A stretch of 64,000 nucleotides of DNA. Origin: Bhargavaea ginsengi. Its GTDB lineage: Bacteria; Bacillota; Bacilli; Bacillales_A; Planococcaceae. A program made the translations under genes and the position numbers. A model generated the notes under the pieces. The model had not been told where the DNA came from and did not search any database. It saw nothing but the letters and a program-made list of their open reading frames with translations. This document shows positions 52,271 through 62,402 of this stretch, piece after piece (within the stretch, counting starts at the first letter, position 1; each line of letters begins with the position of its first letter). The DNA lies in the NCBI RefSeq assembly GCF_900109165.1, contig NZ_FNZF01000002.1:186001-250000 (forward strand), given 5' to 3'.

Positions 52271-52900
52271 TCACAAATCGTGATTTTCCGCCAGCGACAA
52301 AAACGCCGATGTGATGTTTGTCTTCGTGATGCGACCGATGACCGAAAGGCCCTCTTCCGTTTCCTCGACGACCGGGAGCGCATCGATCTGCCGCTCGATC
52401 AGCACCTTGGCGACATGGACAAGGGCCTCGTTCTTCCTGCAATAAGCGATATTCGGCATCCTCGTCATAATCATATGGACGGGGATCTTTTCCAGGTCGG
52501 TTCCGCCGATTGCAGTTCTGAGCAAGTCTTTCCTGGACAGGATTCCGGTCAGCCTGGATTGGTCATCCACAACGATCAGGGTACCGACGTCCTCGAGGAA
52601 CATCTGCGTGATCGCATCATAGACGGACAATGATTCCTTTACGACGACCGGAATCGACTGGAAGTCACGTACCTTCATATTCATCATGTTCTCGGTCAGG
52701 TGCTGATCCTTTTTCTTGCCCGAATAGAAATAGCCGACACGCGGCCGGGCATCCAGAAAACCTGCCATCGTCAGGATGGCTAGGTCGGGCCGTATCGTGG
52801 CGCGGGTCAGGCTGAGCCGTTCCGCGATCTGTTCGCCCGTGATCGGCCCGTCGGCCTTCACGATCTCCAGAATCTCATCCTGACGCTTATTGAGTTCCAT
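52271..52900 (-). CDS. ccpN: Gluconeogenic transcriptional repressor CcpN
   Basis: Represses gapB and pckA on sugars in B. subtilis. 209 aa. N-terminal winged helix ([41 protein letters not shown]), then two CBS domains ([73 protein letters not shown]) that sense nucleotides. The ATG at 52900 has AGGA 10 bases upstream; the GTG at 52909 has it too close. Divergent from glyS. Downstream is ppsR. Confidence 0.93.
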   Translation of the reverse strand: MELNKRQDEILEIVKADGPITGEQIAERLSLTRATIRPDLAILTMAGFLDARPRVGYFYSGKKKDQHLTENMMNMKVRDFQSIPVVVKESLSVYDAITQMFLEDVGTLIVVDDQSRLTGILSRKDLLRTAIGGTDLEKIPVHMIMTRMPNIAYCRKNEALVHVAKVLIERQIDALPVVEETEEGLSVIGRITKTNITSAFLSLAENHDL

Positions 52901-52963
52901 ACGACTCACATCCTGTACTTGATGGGTAATAGCCTAGTTCATTATATCTGAATCCCCGTCCGA

Positions 52964-52992
52964 TTGCGAAACGATTGAACCCGTGCTACAAT
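52964..52992 (+). promoter_or_regulatory. Sigma-A promoter of the glyS T-box leader
   Basis: -35 TTGCGA, a 17-base spacer, and -10 TACAAT. Confidence 0.75.
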
Positions 52993-53024
52993 GTTGTCAA
53001 ACTCCATACGGCACTGACGGGACA

Positions 53025-53198
53025 ATCAAGTAGTATCCGACAACAGCGAGCAGGGACGGTGAAAGCCTGCAAGGATATGAAGCGGCATCCCCGAGCCGAT
53101 CTCTCTGAAAGAGGGCCGGTCTACCGGCCAATCGGGGTGGAACCGCGGGTCATCAAGCACCCGTCCCCGGACCTTGTGTCCGGGGACGGGTGCTTTTT
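53025..53198 (+). promoter_or_regulatory. Glycine T-box riboswitch before glyS
   Basis: Stem I has GCGAGCAGGGACGGTGAAAGCCTGC (AG bulge and GNUG loop features); the specifier codon is GGC (53084-53086) in AGCGGCATCC. The T-box is GGTGGAACCGCGGG (53136-53149), with TGGA (53138-53141) able to pair with the UCCA end of tRNA-Gly. The terminator follows: a perfect 16-base stem (53157-53193) and a T run. Uncharged tRNA-Gly should stabilise the antiterminator and allow glyS expression. The leader reads in frame with glyS back to 52975, but this is chance. Confidence 0.95.
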
Positions 53199-53226
53199 GA
53201 ATTCAATTATTCGAGGAGGAACTGAA

Positions 53227-54606
53227 ATGACAACAATGGAAACGATCGTCACACTGGCCAAGCACCGGGGATTTGTCTTCCCGGGATCCGACATTTACGG
53301 CGGCCTCGCCAACACATGGGACTACGGCCCACTCGGCGTAGAACTGAAAAACAACATCAAGAAAGCATGGTGGAAGAAGTTCATCCAGGAGTCCCCGTAC
53401 AACGTTGGCCTCGACGCTGCAATCCTTATGAACCCCAAGGTCTGGCAGGCATCGGGCCATGTCGGCAACTTCAACGACCCGATGATCGACTGTAAAAGCT
53501 GTAAAGCCCGCCATCGTGCGGACAAACTGATTGAAAACAAACTTGAGGCAGAAGGCAACGAGATGGTGGTTGACGGCATGCCATTTGAAAAGATGCAGGA
53601 ACTCATTTCTGAGCACAACATCACCTGCCCGGACTGCGGAGCACAGGACTTCACCGATATCCGCCAGTTCAACCTGATGTTCAAGACTTCGCAGGGCGTG
53701 ACAGATTCTTCGTCCAACGACATCTACCTCCGGCCGGAAACAGCACAGGGAATTTTCGTCAACTTCAAGAATGTCCAGCGTTCCATGCGCAAAAAACTGC
53801 CGTTTGGAATTGCCCAGGTCGGCAAAAGCTTCCGGAATGAAATCACGCCGGGCAACTTCACTTTCCGCACACGGGAATTTGAACAGATGGAGCTGGAGTT
53901 TTTCTGCAAGCCGGGTGAAGACCTTGAGTGGTACGCCTACTGGCGCGACTTCTGCAAAAACTGGCTTGATCAGCTTAACATGACGGATGAAAACGTCCGT
54001 CTTCGTGAACATGACAAAGAAGAACTCTCCCACTATTCGAATGCGACCGTCGATATTGAATATAAATTCCCGTTCGGCTGGGGCGAACTTTGGGGAATCG
54101 CAGACCGCACCGATTTCGATCTGAAGCGTCACATGGAGCATTCCGGTGAAGACTTCACGTACACCGATCCGGAATCCGGCGAGAAATTTGTCCCTTATTG
54201 CATCGAACCTTCCCTCGGGGCGGACCGGGTCACACTTGCATTCCTTTGCGATGCGTATGATGAAGAGAAAATCGGGGATGACGACCAGCGCACGGTCCTC
54301 CGCTTCCATCCGGCACTGGCACCTTTCAAGGCAGCGGTCCTTCCGCTTTCCAAGAAACTTTCCGAAGAGGCTCAGGACGTTTGGGCGGAACTGCGCAAAT
54401 CCTTCCCTGTGGATTATGACGAATCGCAGTCGATCGGGAAACGCTACCGCAGGCAGGACGAAATCGGCACTCCGTTTTGCATCACCTACGACTTTGACTC
54501 CAAGGAAGACGGCCAAGTTACTGTCCGCGACCGCGACACGATGGAACAGGTCCGCATGCCAATCAGCGAAGTACACGCGTTTATCGAAAAACGGCTTGAA
54601 TTCTGA
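53227..54606 (+). CDS. glyS: Glycyl-tRNA synthetase, single-chain dimeric type
   Basis: Charges tRNA-Gly. 459 aa class II synthetase. The alpha2-type enzyme (not GlyQ plus GlyS) is shown by [41 protein letters not shown], motif 2 region [18 protein letters not shown] and motif 3 [21 protein letters not shown] zinc-like [11 protein letters not shown] and CPDCGAQD pair is present. The C-terminal anticodon domain follows. RBS GAGGAGG precedes the ATG at 53227. B. subtilis uses glyQS at this place, so the gene was swapped in this lineage. Confidence 0.97.
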   Translation: MTTMETIVTLAKHRGFVFPGSDIYGGLANTWDYGPLGVELKNNIKKAWWKKFIQESPYNVGLDAAILMNPKVWQASGHVGNFNDPMIDCKSCKARHRADKLIENKLEAEGNEMVVDGMPFEKMQELISEHNITCPDCGAQDFTDIRQFNLMFKTSQGVTDSSSNDIYLRPETAQGIFVNFKNVQRSMRKKLPFGIAQVGKSFRNEITPGNFTFRTREFEQMELEFFCKPGEDLEWYAYWRDFCKNWLDQLNMTDENVRLREHDKEELSHYSNATVDIEYKFPFGWGELWGIADRTDFDLKRHMEHSGEDFTYTDPESGEKFVPYCIEPSLGADRVTLAFLCDAYDEEKIGDDDQRTVLRFHPALAPFKAAVLPLSKKLSEEAQDVWAELRKSFPVDYDESQSIGKRYRRQDEIGTPFCITYDFDSKEDGQVTVRDRDTMEQVRMPISEVHAFIEKRLEF

Positions 54607-54616
54607 TATTCAAACC

Positions 54617-54648
54617 AAAAGGCAGTCCGCTCCGGCGGACTGCCTTTT
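54617..54648. terminator. Bidirectional terminator between glyS and recO
   Basis: Stem AAAAGGCAGTCCGC/GCGGACTGCCTTTT with a 4-base loop. Confidence 0.9.
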
Positions 54649-54683
54649 CATGTGTGAGGATGACTCATTTCCCTGAAAACTGT

Positions 54684-55514
54684 TCACGGCAGGTTTTCAG
54701 GTGCGCTACACTCGTCGTCCGGTTCCTTTTTGTCTTCCGTACCGTCCGCTGCCTGCTCCTGCCTGCCAAAGGAAGGCATGCGGTCCAGCTGATCAAGGAA
54801 AGAGGCGGATTTCAGGCGGACACCCACTTGTTCATCGTAGATCGTCCGGACAATTTTCCTCATGAACTTTTTCGTCGCGGGCTTTAGCGTCAGCTTGCCA
54901 ACCTGCTCGATCGGCACATTATAAAATGTCCTGATCAAGCGGAGGTGAGACGGTGACAGGCGGATCAGATATGGATCGACATGGAAACAGCGATGGCATA
55001 GGAAGCCGATCTCCTGGAAGGAAAACGCAAACTCACCTTCAGTAGCACCGCAGCTTGCACACTGATGAAGAACCGGATGAATTCCTGCCACCGGAAGCAT
55101 TTTCCATTCCACAAACAACGTAATCGCCTCAGGGTCATACTCCTCATCTATCGCATGGAATGCCTGTCTGAGTAGCTCGAATTGGCCGGATGACGGCTGG
55201 TTGTCCTCAATGAGACGGTCCATAAGCTCTGCAATATAGCTTGCATAGGCGGTTGCCATAATGTCGTGATGCAAATGGCGCATCGTCCGGAGCGCATCCC
55301 CAGACTGCAAAGTTCCCATGCCTTTCCCTTTATAGACCATGAAAATCCCGTGTGTGAATGGCTGTGTCACCGCCGCCAGCCTGCTGGCAGGTTTCTTAGC
55401 TCCCCGCGCCATCGCGGTCACCTTTCCGGCTTCTCTCGTCAGGAACGTTACGACTTTATTTGTCTCCCCATACGGTCCGGTGCGCAGGACAATTCCTTCC
55501 CACTTGTTCAGCAT
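54684..55514 (-). CDS. recO: DNA repair protein RecO
   Basis: Recombination mediator that loads RecA with RecR. 276 aa. N-terminal OB fold (LNKWEGIVLRTGPYGETNKVVTFLTREAGKVTAMARGAKKPASRLAAV), then a helical domain and a zinc site CASCGAT with CHRCF. The C-terminal 30 residues are Asp/Glu-rich. GGAGG lies before the ATG at 55514. It follows era, with the era terminator in between, so expression may be partly separate. Confidence 0.95.
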   Translation of the reverse strand: MLNKWEGIVLRTGPYGETNKVVTFLTREAGKVTAMARGAKKPASRLAAVTQPFTHGIFMVYKGKGMGTLQSGDALRTMRHLHHDIMATAYASYIAELMDRLIEDNQPSSGQFELLRQAFHAIDEEYDPEAITLFVEWKMLPVAGIHPVLHQCASCGATEGEFAFSFQEIGFLCHRCFHVDPYLIRLSPSHLRLIRTFYNVPIEQVGKLTLKPATKKFMRKIVRTIYDEQVGVRLKSASFLDQLDRMPSFGRQEQAADGTEDKKEPDDECSAPENLP

Positions 55515-55540
55515 GCGTGTGCCTCCTTCCCGGATATGCA

Positions 55541-55566
55541 GAAAAGCGCGGGCACCCGGCCCGCGC
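55541..55566 (-). terminator. Hairpin between era and recO
   Basis: Stem GCGCGGGC/GCCCGCGC with 5-base loop, then TTTTCTG on the minus strand. It may lower recO expression relative to era. Confidence 0.7.
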
Positions 55567-55570
55567 CCCG

Positions 55571-56882
<1,312 letters not shown>

Positions 56883-56892
56883 TTAACCACCT

Positions 56893-57258
56893 TCAAAATA
56901 AGAGATTTATCCATTTGGGAATGAAAATCATGCAGCCGATGAGAATGCTCGCCGCGGCAAAAATCAGGACCGCCCCGGCTGCAGCATCTTTCGCCTGTCC
57001 CGCCAGCGGGTGGTGTTCGGAGGATACCAGGTCCACCACCCGTTCGATGGCTGTGTTCATCAGCTCCAGGGCTAGCATGCCGCCAAACAGGATGATCAGA
57101 ACAATCCATTCGGCCGTCGATAGACCGGTAATCCAGCCCGCTCCGCTAACTGACAAGGCCGCCATGATATGGATCCTGAAGTTCTGTTCGGCGGCTGCCA
57201 CATGAGCAATTCCATTCCATGCATACCGGAACGAACGGAAAAGCTTACGGACGTCCAT
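56893..57258 (-). CDS. dgkA: Undecaprenol / diacylglycerol kinase DgkA
   Basis: Small membrane kinase; in Gram-positives it phosphorylates undecaprenol for cell wall lipid II. About 121 aa with three membrane helices and the family motifs EQNFRIHI, LELMNTAIERVVDLV and AGQAKDAAAGAVLIFA. The ATG at 57258 overlaps the ybeY end by 14 bases and starts MDVRKLFRSFRYAWNGI; an in-frame ATG at 57297 is possible but gives extra residues (MKYWNRSDSGVTR). The ribosome binding site is weak, so coupled translation is likely. Confidence 0.93.
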   Translation of the reverse strand: MDVRKLFRSFRYAWNGIAHVAAAEQNFRIHIMAALSVSGAGWITGLSTAEWIVLIILFGGMLALELMNTAIERVVDLVSSEHHPLAGQAKDAAAGAVLIFAAASILIGCMIFIPKWINLLF

Positions 57259-57733
57259 CCGTGTCACGCCCGAGTCCGAACGATTCCAATATTTCATCCT
57301 GACGGCCGAACATTCTTCGTTCGTCCGCTTCGTTCATATGGTCGTAACCGAGGAGATGAAGAAAGCCGTGAAGAGCCAGAAAACCGATTTCCCTTTCCCG
57401 GCTATGGCCATATTCTTCAGCTTGCCGGTCCGCCGTCTCGGTGGAGATCAGAATATCGCCTAGCAACCGCGGCATTCCTTCAGGCTGGTTGACCGCTACT
57501 TCCCCCTCGACCGTTTCTTCAAGTGCGAACGAGATTACGTCTGTTGCCCGGTCTTTTTCCCGGTAATCCCGGTTGACCGACCTGATCGATTCATCGTCCA
57601 TAAAAGTGACGGATAGTTCCGCCTCCCCGACATCTTCCATTTTTCCGGCATGTTCCAGCAGGCGGACGACCAGTTGCTGATCCTTTTCCCTAACTGTACC
57701 GGTTTCATCCATCAAATCGATCGTCAGTGTCAT
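57245..57733 (-). CDS. ybeY: rRNA maturation endoribonuclease YbeY
   Basis: Metal-dependent RNase for 16S rRNA processing and ribosome quality control. 162 aa. Conserved LSVTFMDDESIRSVNRDYREKDRATDVISFAL and the H3xH5xH zinc motif HGFLHLLGYDHMNEADERRMF. RBS GGAGG region before the ATG. It lies between pgpH and dgkA as in B. subtilis. Confidence 0.96.
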   Translation of the reverse strand: MTLTIDLMDETGTVREKDQQLVVRLLEHAGKMEDVGEAELSVTFMDDESIRSVNRDYREKDRATDVISFALEETVEGEVAVNQPEGMPRLLGDILISTETADRQAEEYGHSREREIGFLALHGFLHLLGYDHMNEADERRMFGRQDEILESFGLGRDTDGRP

Positions 57734-57751
57734 TTCCAGTCCTCCAGTCGG

Positions 57752-59875
57752 TCATTTCGGATATTCGATCCGGTTATGGAATACTCCGTTGAGCGTCGTG
57801 CAGATCACGTCCGCCACAATCTTCAATTCCCTGAAACTGAGATCGCATTCAGAAAATTGCCCATCATTCATTTTGTCCTTGATGATGGATTGGACCAACT
57901 GCTCGATCTTCTCGGGCGTCGGCTCCTTCATCGAACGGACTGCAGCCTCACAGCTGTCAGCGATCGAAATGACTGCGATTTCCTTGGTCTGTGGCTTGGG
58001 CCCCGGGTATCTGTAGGCGGCTTCATCGACATTCTTTCCTGATTCTCCTGCTTTTACATGGAAATATTTGAGGAGCGTCGTACCATGGTGCTGCCGTGCG
58101 ATATCCACAAGCTCGCTGGGCATGCCATTCTTTTTCAGAATCTCCGCTCCGTCCGCTGCATGGGCAATGATAATGTCCCGGCTCTTTTCTGGAGGCAATG
58201 TATCATGCGGGTTGGTGCCCGCCATCTGGTTCTCGATGAAAAAGGCCGGCCTCCGTGTCTTTCCGATATCATGGTAATAGCTCCCGACCCGGGCAAGCAG
58301 CCCGTTTGCACCGATTGCCTCGCAGGCCGCATCGGACAGGTTGGCGACCATGACACTGTGGTGATATGTACCCGGCGTTTCCGTCAGAATTCTTTTCAGA
58401 AGCGGATGATTCGGATTGGAAAGTTCGACAAGCTTCAGGTCGGACAGGATTCCGAACACGGATTCGAAAAAGGGCATCAGGCCTATGGTGAGCGCGCCGG
58501 ACAACAGACCGGAACCAAGTGCGGCAATCATGAAGAATGACCACTCCTGCAAGCCGAAATGCGACTGGGTCATCAGGAGATAAAATGTGATGAAAACGGC
58601 ATTGGCGGCCGAAACACCAAAGCTTGCCGCCAGGATCGACGATCTGCGCCCGTCTCCCTGGATCAGATAGTGCCCGGCAAAGCCGCCAAACAGGATGTAC
58701 AGGACAATCTCCATATTGGCAACAGGCGAATATCCTTCCTGCAGCAGAATGCCGCCAGTTGCGGCAGTAAGTACGGTCAGGAGAATCGCCATCCTCCCAT
58801 CCGTCAGAAGCCGCAGTAGAAACGGAACAAGCGCTGTCGGATAAACATAGGCAAGTGCCATATTAAAATCAATCTCTGTCGCTGCAAGCAGCTTCATGGC
58901 CAATATCGTAAGGAAATAAATAACGAGTGTAATGGCAAGCCATTTCTTTTTCACGTGCACGGGCTGTTCGAGCTGCCTGAAATGCCGGTAAATAAACCAG
59001 AAGATCAGCAGGGTGAAGAGTCCGATTGCCAGTACGGGGCGCAGTGAAGTGTTCTCGTTCAGAAGGCCGGCCAGCTCCAGCTGACGGTGGACTTCCCTGT
59101 CAATAATCTGCCCTTCCTGGACGATCACCTGCCCCTGAAGGATCCGGGTCGGTTCAACTTCCGTCTTGGCATGCTCGATGCGCGCTTCTGTCTGCTGTTC
59201 GTCCAACCTTTCATTTACCGTAATGCTGGAGCGGCCGATTTCCACGGCTGCCGGCATGAGCCCCGCCGGGATGGCCAAAGAGCGGATCCGCCCTTCCGTC
59301 TCATTCCTTGAATCGGCAAGAGCCGTATCCCGGATCGGCTGCTCCATGATCTCCGACACAATCTCACTGACGGAATCACGGACTTTCACAAGATCATCAT
59401 TGCCCGAACGAATCAGCATTCCGAGAAGTTCGTCGGAAAGACGGAAGCCGCCCCCAGATTCTTCAAGGCCCTCCAGCTTCTTTCGGAGATCCGCAATCTG
59501 GCCGGCAGTGTCAGGAGGGGATTCTTTTTCATTATCATTGTCTTTTGCGGCTTCTTCTTTGGCATCCAGCGCATAGTCGAAAACAGAGCGCACAACCGCT
59601 GCACTGTTTTGGGCTGCCTCTTCGTCAAAATCATAAACAGGCGTGACCTCTGAAGCGGCACGCTGCCTTTCCTGTTCCGTCTTGACGGGATCTTCCACCG
59701 TCTTGGTCGCCCGTATCGTCTCATTGGCGAGATGGAACATCTGGATATCGTATGTCTCGTCCTTCACACTTCCAAGCATGAGTCCAAAAGCCAGAAGTGA
59801 GGAAAGTCCGAGAAGGATAATAGAGAAAACAGAAAAAGAAATCCTTTCAATAAGCGATTGCCAACCCTTGAACAT
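57752..59875 (-). CDS. pgpH: c-di-AMP phosphodiesterase PgpH (7TM-HD)
   Basis: Membrane protein that degrades cyclic di-AMP. 707 aa. One N-terminal membrane helix (SFSVFSIILLGLSSLLAFGLML), a large extracellular domain to about residue 270, then seven helices to about 475, and a cytosolic HD domain: YHDIGKTRRPAFFIENQ and DIIIAHAADGAEILKKNGMP with ARQHHGTTLLKYF. Homologous to B. subtilis YqfF. A terminator lies between phoH and this gene, so part of its expression may come from another promoter. Confidence 0.95.
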   Translation of the reverse strand: MFKGWQSLIERISFSVFSIILLGLSSLLAFGLMLGSVKDETYDIQMFHLANETIRATKTVEDPVKTEQERQRAASEVTPVYDFDEEAAQNSAAVVRSVFDYALDAKEEAAKDNDNEKESPPDTAGQIADLRKKLEGLEESGGGFRLSDELLGMLIRSGNDDLVKVRDSVSEIVSEIMEQPIRDTALADSRNETEGRIRSLAIPAGLMPAAVEIGRSSITVNERLDEQQTEARIEHAKTEVEPTRILQGQVIVQEGQIIDREVHRQLELAGLLNENTSLRPVLAIGLFTLLIFWFIYRHFRQLEQPVHVKKKWLAITLVIYFLTILAMKLLAATEIDFNMALAYVYPTALVPFLLRLLTDGRMAILLTVLTAATGGILLQEGYSPVANMEIVLYILFGGFAGHYLIQGDGRRSSILAASFGVSAANAVFITFYLLMTQSHFGLQEWSFFMIAALGSGLLSGALTIGLMPFFESVFGILSDLKLVELSNPNHPLLKRILTETPGTYHHSVMVANLSDAACEAIGANGLLARVGSYYHDIGKTRRPAFFIENQMAGTNPHDTLPPEKSRDIIIAHAADGAEILKKNGMPSELVDIARQHHGTTLLKYFHVKAGESGKNVDEAAYRYPGPKPQTKEIAVISIADSCEAAVRSMKEPTPEKIEQLVQSIIKDKMNDGQFSECDLSFRELKIVADVICTTLNGVFHNRIEYPK

Positions 59876-59949
59876 ATCAGCTTCCCCCTAGCGGCCTGCA
59901 GAAACGCCCTTTCCCTCTCCTTGACGGAAATCATCCCGGCCGGAAAGAT

Positions 59950-59994
59950 AAAAAAACCGGCCGGACTCCAGCTGAGGCAGGAGGTCTCGGCCGG
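59950..59994 (-). terminator. Terminator after phoH
   Basis: Stem CCGGCCGG/CGGCCGG with a longer inner loop, then TTTTTTTATC on the minus strand. It lies within the phoH-pgpH gap of 132 bases. Confidence 0.78.
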
Positions 59995-60007
59995 AGAACC
60001 GTTTTGG

Positions 60008-60970
60008 TCACTCCCGGTGACTGCTTGCTTCGTATGCTTCGATGATCCGGGCAACCAGCGGGTGGCGGACGACATCGGCCTGCTCAAAGTGCAGGAAGCG
60101 GATCCCCTGGACATCTTTCAGGATACGCTGAGCGACAATCAGCCCGGATTCCGTCCCGCGCGGCAGGTCGATTTGCGTCTGGTCACCTGTAATCACCATC
60201 TTCGAGCCGAAGCCGAGGCGGGTCATGAACATTTTCATCTGTGCCTTTGTCGTGTTCTGCGCCTCATCAAGAATAACAAACGCATCATCCAATGTGCGCC
60301 CTCGCATATAGGCAAGCGGTGCAATTTCAATAGTGCCCCGCTCAATCAGGCGTTCGGTCTGTTCCGCTCCAAGCACATCATGAAGCGAATCATACAGCGG
60401 CCTCAGGTACGGGTCGACTTTTTCTTTCAGATCGCCCGGCAGAAAACCGAGGTTTTCCCCCGCTTCCACGGCGGGGCGCGTCAGGATGATGCGTTTGACC
60501 TGTCCGTTCTTCAGTGCCTGTACGGCCATGACGACGGCGAGGTAGGTTTTGCCGGTACCGGCCGGGCCGATACCGAACACCATGTCATCCGCGCGGATTG
60601 CGTGGACGTATTCGCGCTGGCCGATCGTCTTGGCACGGATGGCCTTGCCTTTCGAGTTTCTTGCGATTTCTTCGTCATAAAGCTCCGCGAAGTATTCGAT
60701 CGTCCCGTTCTTAGCCATTTCCAGTGCCGTGGAGACGTCGCGCAGATTAATATTGATGCCCTTGCGGATCACGCGCAAAAGCTGCCTAAGGAGCTCCTGA
60801 GCAGTTCCACGCTGCTCCTCTTCGCCCTGGATCACGATGACCCCGCCGCGCGTAAGCACCCGCACACCGAGTTCTTCTTCAATCAGTTTCATGTTCTGGT
60901 CGGAGATGCCGAGCAGCATCACCGCTTCATTCGGATCTTCCACATGCAGTTGTACCGTATTTTCTTCCAA
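60008..60970 (-). CDS. phoH: PhoH-family ATPase
   Basis: P-loop ATPase of the PhoH family, thought to act in RNA metabolism. 320 aa. N-terminal KH-like part (DQNMKLIEEELGVRVLTRGGVIVIQG), then Walker A IGPAGTGKTYLAVVMAVQAL near residues 130-150, RPAVEAGENLGFLPGDLKEKVDPYLRPLYD, Walker B AFVILDEAQNTT and KMVITGDQTQIDLPRG. Starts with TTG at 60970 with AGGAG 9 bases away. It begins 4 bases after the yqfD stop. Confidence 0.95.
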   Translation of the reverse strand: MEENTVQLHVEDPNEAVMLLGISDQNMKLIEEELGVRVLTRGGVIVIQGEEEQRGTAQELLRQLLRVIRKGININLRDVSTALEMAKNGTIEYFAELYDEEIARNSKGKAIRAKTIGQREYVHAIRADDMVFGIGPAGTGKTYLAVVMAVQALKNGQVKRIILTRPAVEAGENLGFLPGDLKEKVDPYLRPLYDSLHDVLGAEQTERLIERGTIEIAPLAYMRGRTLDDAFVILDEAQNTTKAQMKMFMTRLGFGSKMVITGDQTQIDLPRGTESGLIVAQRILKDVQGIRFLHFEQADVVRHPLVARIIEAYEASSHRE

Positions 60971-60974
60971 TCGA

Positions 60975-62099
60975 TCAATCTCCTTGGGAAATGTGTTTTC
61001 TTACGGCAATATTTTCATTAATGAGAAATAATATGGTCCCCTTTACTTTATCATTATCATAATGCACTCGCAAAACTTTTTCATCCTTTACCGTTGCGTC
61101 AGGATCTAGTGTGGACAGCATTTTTTCCTTTAGCACCGACAGGATGATCGGCTCTCCGTTTTCTTCGGTCAGCCGGATTTCCCTCGCCATCCCGCTGCGG
61201 CTTTCCGACAGTGTCAGGAACGGGCTGATAAAAGAGGGCATCGGGATTTCGCGCCAGACATCAGCATTTGCTGATTTCCCTCCAATAGCTAGCTGGTACG
61301 CCGTTTCACCGGGTGCCGAATACCTGATCACGGCCGGCATCTCGAAACGGGTCTCCACATAATAATCCCCGTACACCTTGCCTTCCGCACCGGTTACGTG
61401 GCTGTCCTCTCTCTGCGTAATAATGCCGGATGCGACGATGTCCCCTTTTTCTACCGTGGTATTGGGGAGTACGTTCCTGACGCCCTTGGTGAGCTCGAAA
61501 CGGGTGATCACCGCTCGCTTGGATGCCGCCAGATGAGCAGGTTGGAGGTCTCCCTCCCCTTTTTCCCCGGTTTCCGGCGCCTCAATCGGATGCACGGTCA
61601 GCCGGCCCCCTTCCCGGCTCACACGCACCCAGCTAAGGCCCGGGTCAGCGACCATCAGATCATTCCTGATCCGGGCCTCGTCCGGAACAGAGCCAATCGG
61701 GATAAAAGGCCGGATGCCGCTTTTCTCCAAGTAGTCACTGATGCGCTCCTGGCGCTCCGGTTTGCCGCCCTCGACCCCGACAGACCAGATCAGGCCGGAG
61801 CAGGCAAGGGGAACCAGCAGGAATAACAGAACAGCAGCAACGGATAATGGGGAACGATCGAGGATGATGCCTGTACGGCCTGCACTTAACCTGAGACGGA
61901 CCCGGTATTTGAGCCTGAGTCTCCTGATGGCGGGCATGTCCTTGCGGAAAACAGAAAACTGCAGGCGGTTCCCCTCAGCTTCGGCATCCCGAATGCGGAT
62001 GCCGGATGCGGCGCAGGCAGAGAAAAACGCCTCCGCACCGCTGCCCGACACTGTCACTCGTACAGTTTCCTTCCCGCGCAGCCGCTCAGCCGTCCGCAT
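60975..62099 (-). CDS. yqfD: Sporulation protein YqfD
   Basis: Mother-cell sporulation protein of the YqfD/stage IV family. 374 aa. N-terminal cytosolic part, a membrane helix near residues 88-107 (PLSVAAVLLFLLVPLACSGLIW), then an extracellular beta domain with GVRNVLPNTTVEKGDIVASGIITQRE and VYGDYYVETRF. It overlaps yqfC by 14 bases. In B. subtilis yqfCD belongs to the sigma-E regulon, which fits the candidate promoter before yqfC. The gene is complete. Confidence 0.9.
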   Translation of the reverse strand: MRTAERLRGKETVRVTVSGSGAEAFFSACAASGIRIRDAEAEGNRLQFSVFRKDMPAIRRLRLKYRVRLRLSAGRTGIILDRSPLSVAAVLLFLLVPLACSGLIWSVGVEGGKPERQERISDYLEKSGIRPFIPIGSVPDEARIRNDLMVADPGLSWVRVSREGGRLTVHPIEAPETGEKGEGDLQPAHLAASKRAVITRFELTKGVRNVLPNTTVEKGDIVASGIITQREDSHVTGAEGKVYGDYYVETRFEMPAVIRYSAPGETAYQLAIGGKSANADVWREIPMPSFISPFLTLSESRSGMAREIRLTEENGEPIILSVLKEKMLSTLDPDATVKDEKVLRVHYDNDKVKGTILFLINENIAVRKHISQGD

Positions 62100-62334
62100 G
62101 GTCCCTCGTCCGGATCAGCGTGAGGCGATCCAGCCGGTCGAATGTGATCAGGGCCGCCTCGTCTCCGACCTCCTCCACAGCCACCGCTTCTCCCTCCAAT
62201 GTCAGCGCATATGGAGCCAGGCGAAGGCTGATCGCACGATCGCCGATTTTCCCGATCGTGAATTTTCCGTTGAGCCGCAGTGTCCGGTGGTCCTCGATTT
62301 CCAGAAATGGGACCATCCTAAAAAATCTGCGCAT
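62086..62334 (-). CDS. yqfC: Sporulation protein YqfC (YabP-like)
   Basis: 82 aa beta-rich protein, MRRFFRMVPFLEIEDHRTLRLNGKFTIGKIGDRAISLRL and EEVGDEAALITFDRLDRL, the YabP/YqfC domain of sporulation proteins. The ATG at 62334 has GGGGGG 9 bases away; this ribosome binding site is also the 3' arm of a hairpin. Transcription likely starts from the sigma-E-like element in the hairpin loop. Confidence 0.88.
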   Translation of the reverse strand: MRRFFRMVPFLEIEDHRTLRLNGKFTIGKIGDRAISLRLAPYALTLEGEAVAVEEVGDEAALITFDRLDRLTLIRTRDHADG

Positions 62335-62336
62335 AC

Positions 62337-62385
62337 AAAAACCCCCCTTGGCCTTCAGTTTATGACAGGCCAAGAGGGGGCATTC
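62337..62385 (-). promoter_or_regulatory. Terminator hairpin with nested sigma-E-like promoter before yqfC
   Basis: The stem CCCCCTCTTGGCCT/AGGCCAAGGGGGG with T5 forms a terminator for the upstream gene on the minus strand. Its loop contains CATAAACT (62357-62364), near the sigma-E -10 consensus; a partial -35 GAATGCC lies 14 bases upstream (62379-62385). A transcript starting from it would carry only the 3' arm, leaving the yqfC ribosome binding site free. Confidence 0.5.
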
Positions 62386-62402
62386 ACACCGGCCGGAGCC
62401 GG

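Noticed and set aside
52975-53226. N-terminal extension of glyS by 84 codons
   Set aside because: It translates the T-box leader. The ATG at 53227 has a proper ribosome binding site and the normal GlyRS N-terminus.
53203-54576. 457-codon minus-strand frame opposite glyS
   Set aside because: Shadow of glyS codons; composition typical of reverse frames.
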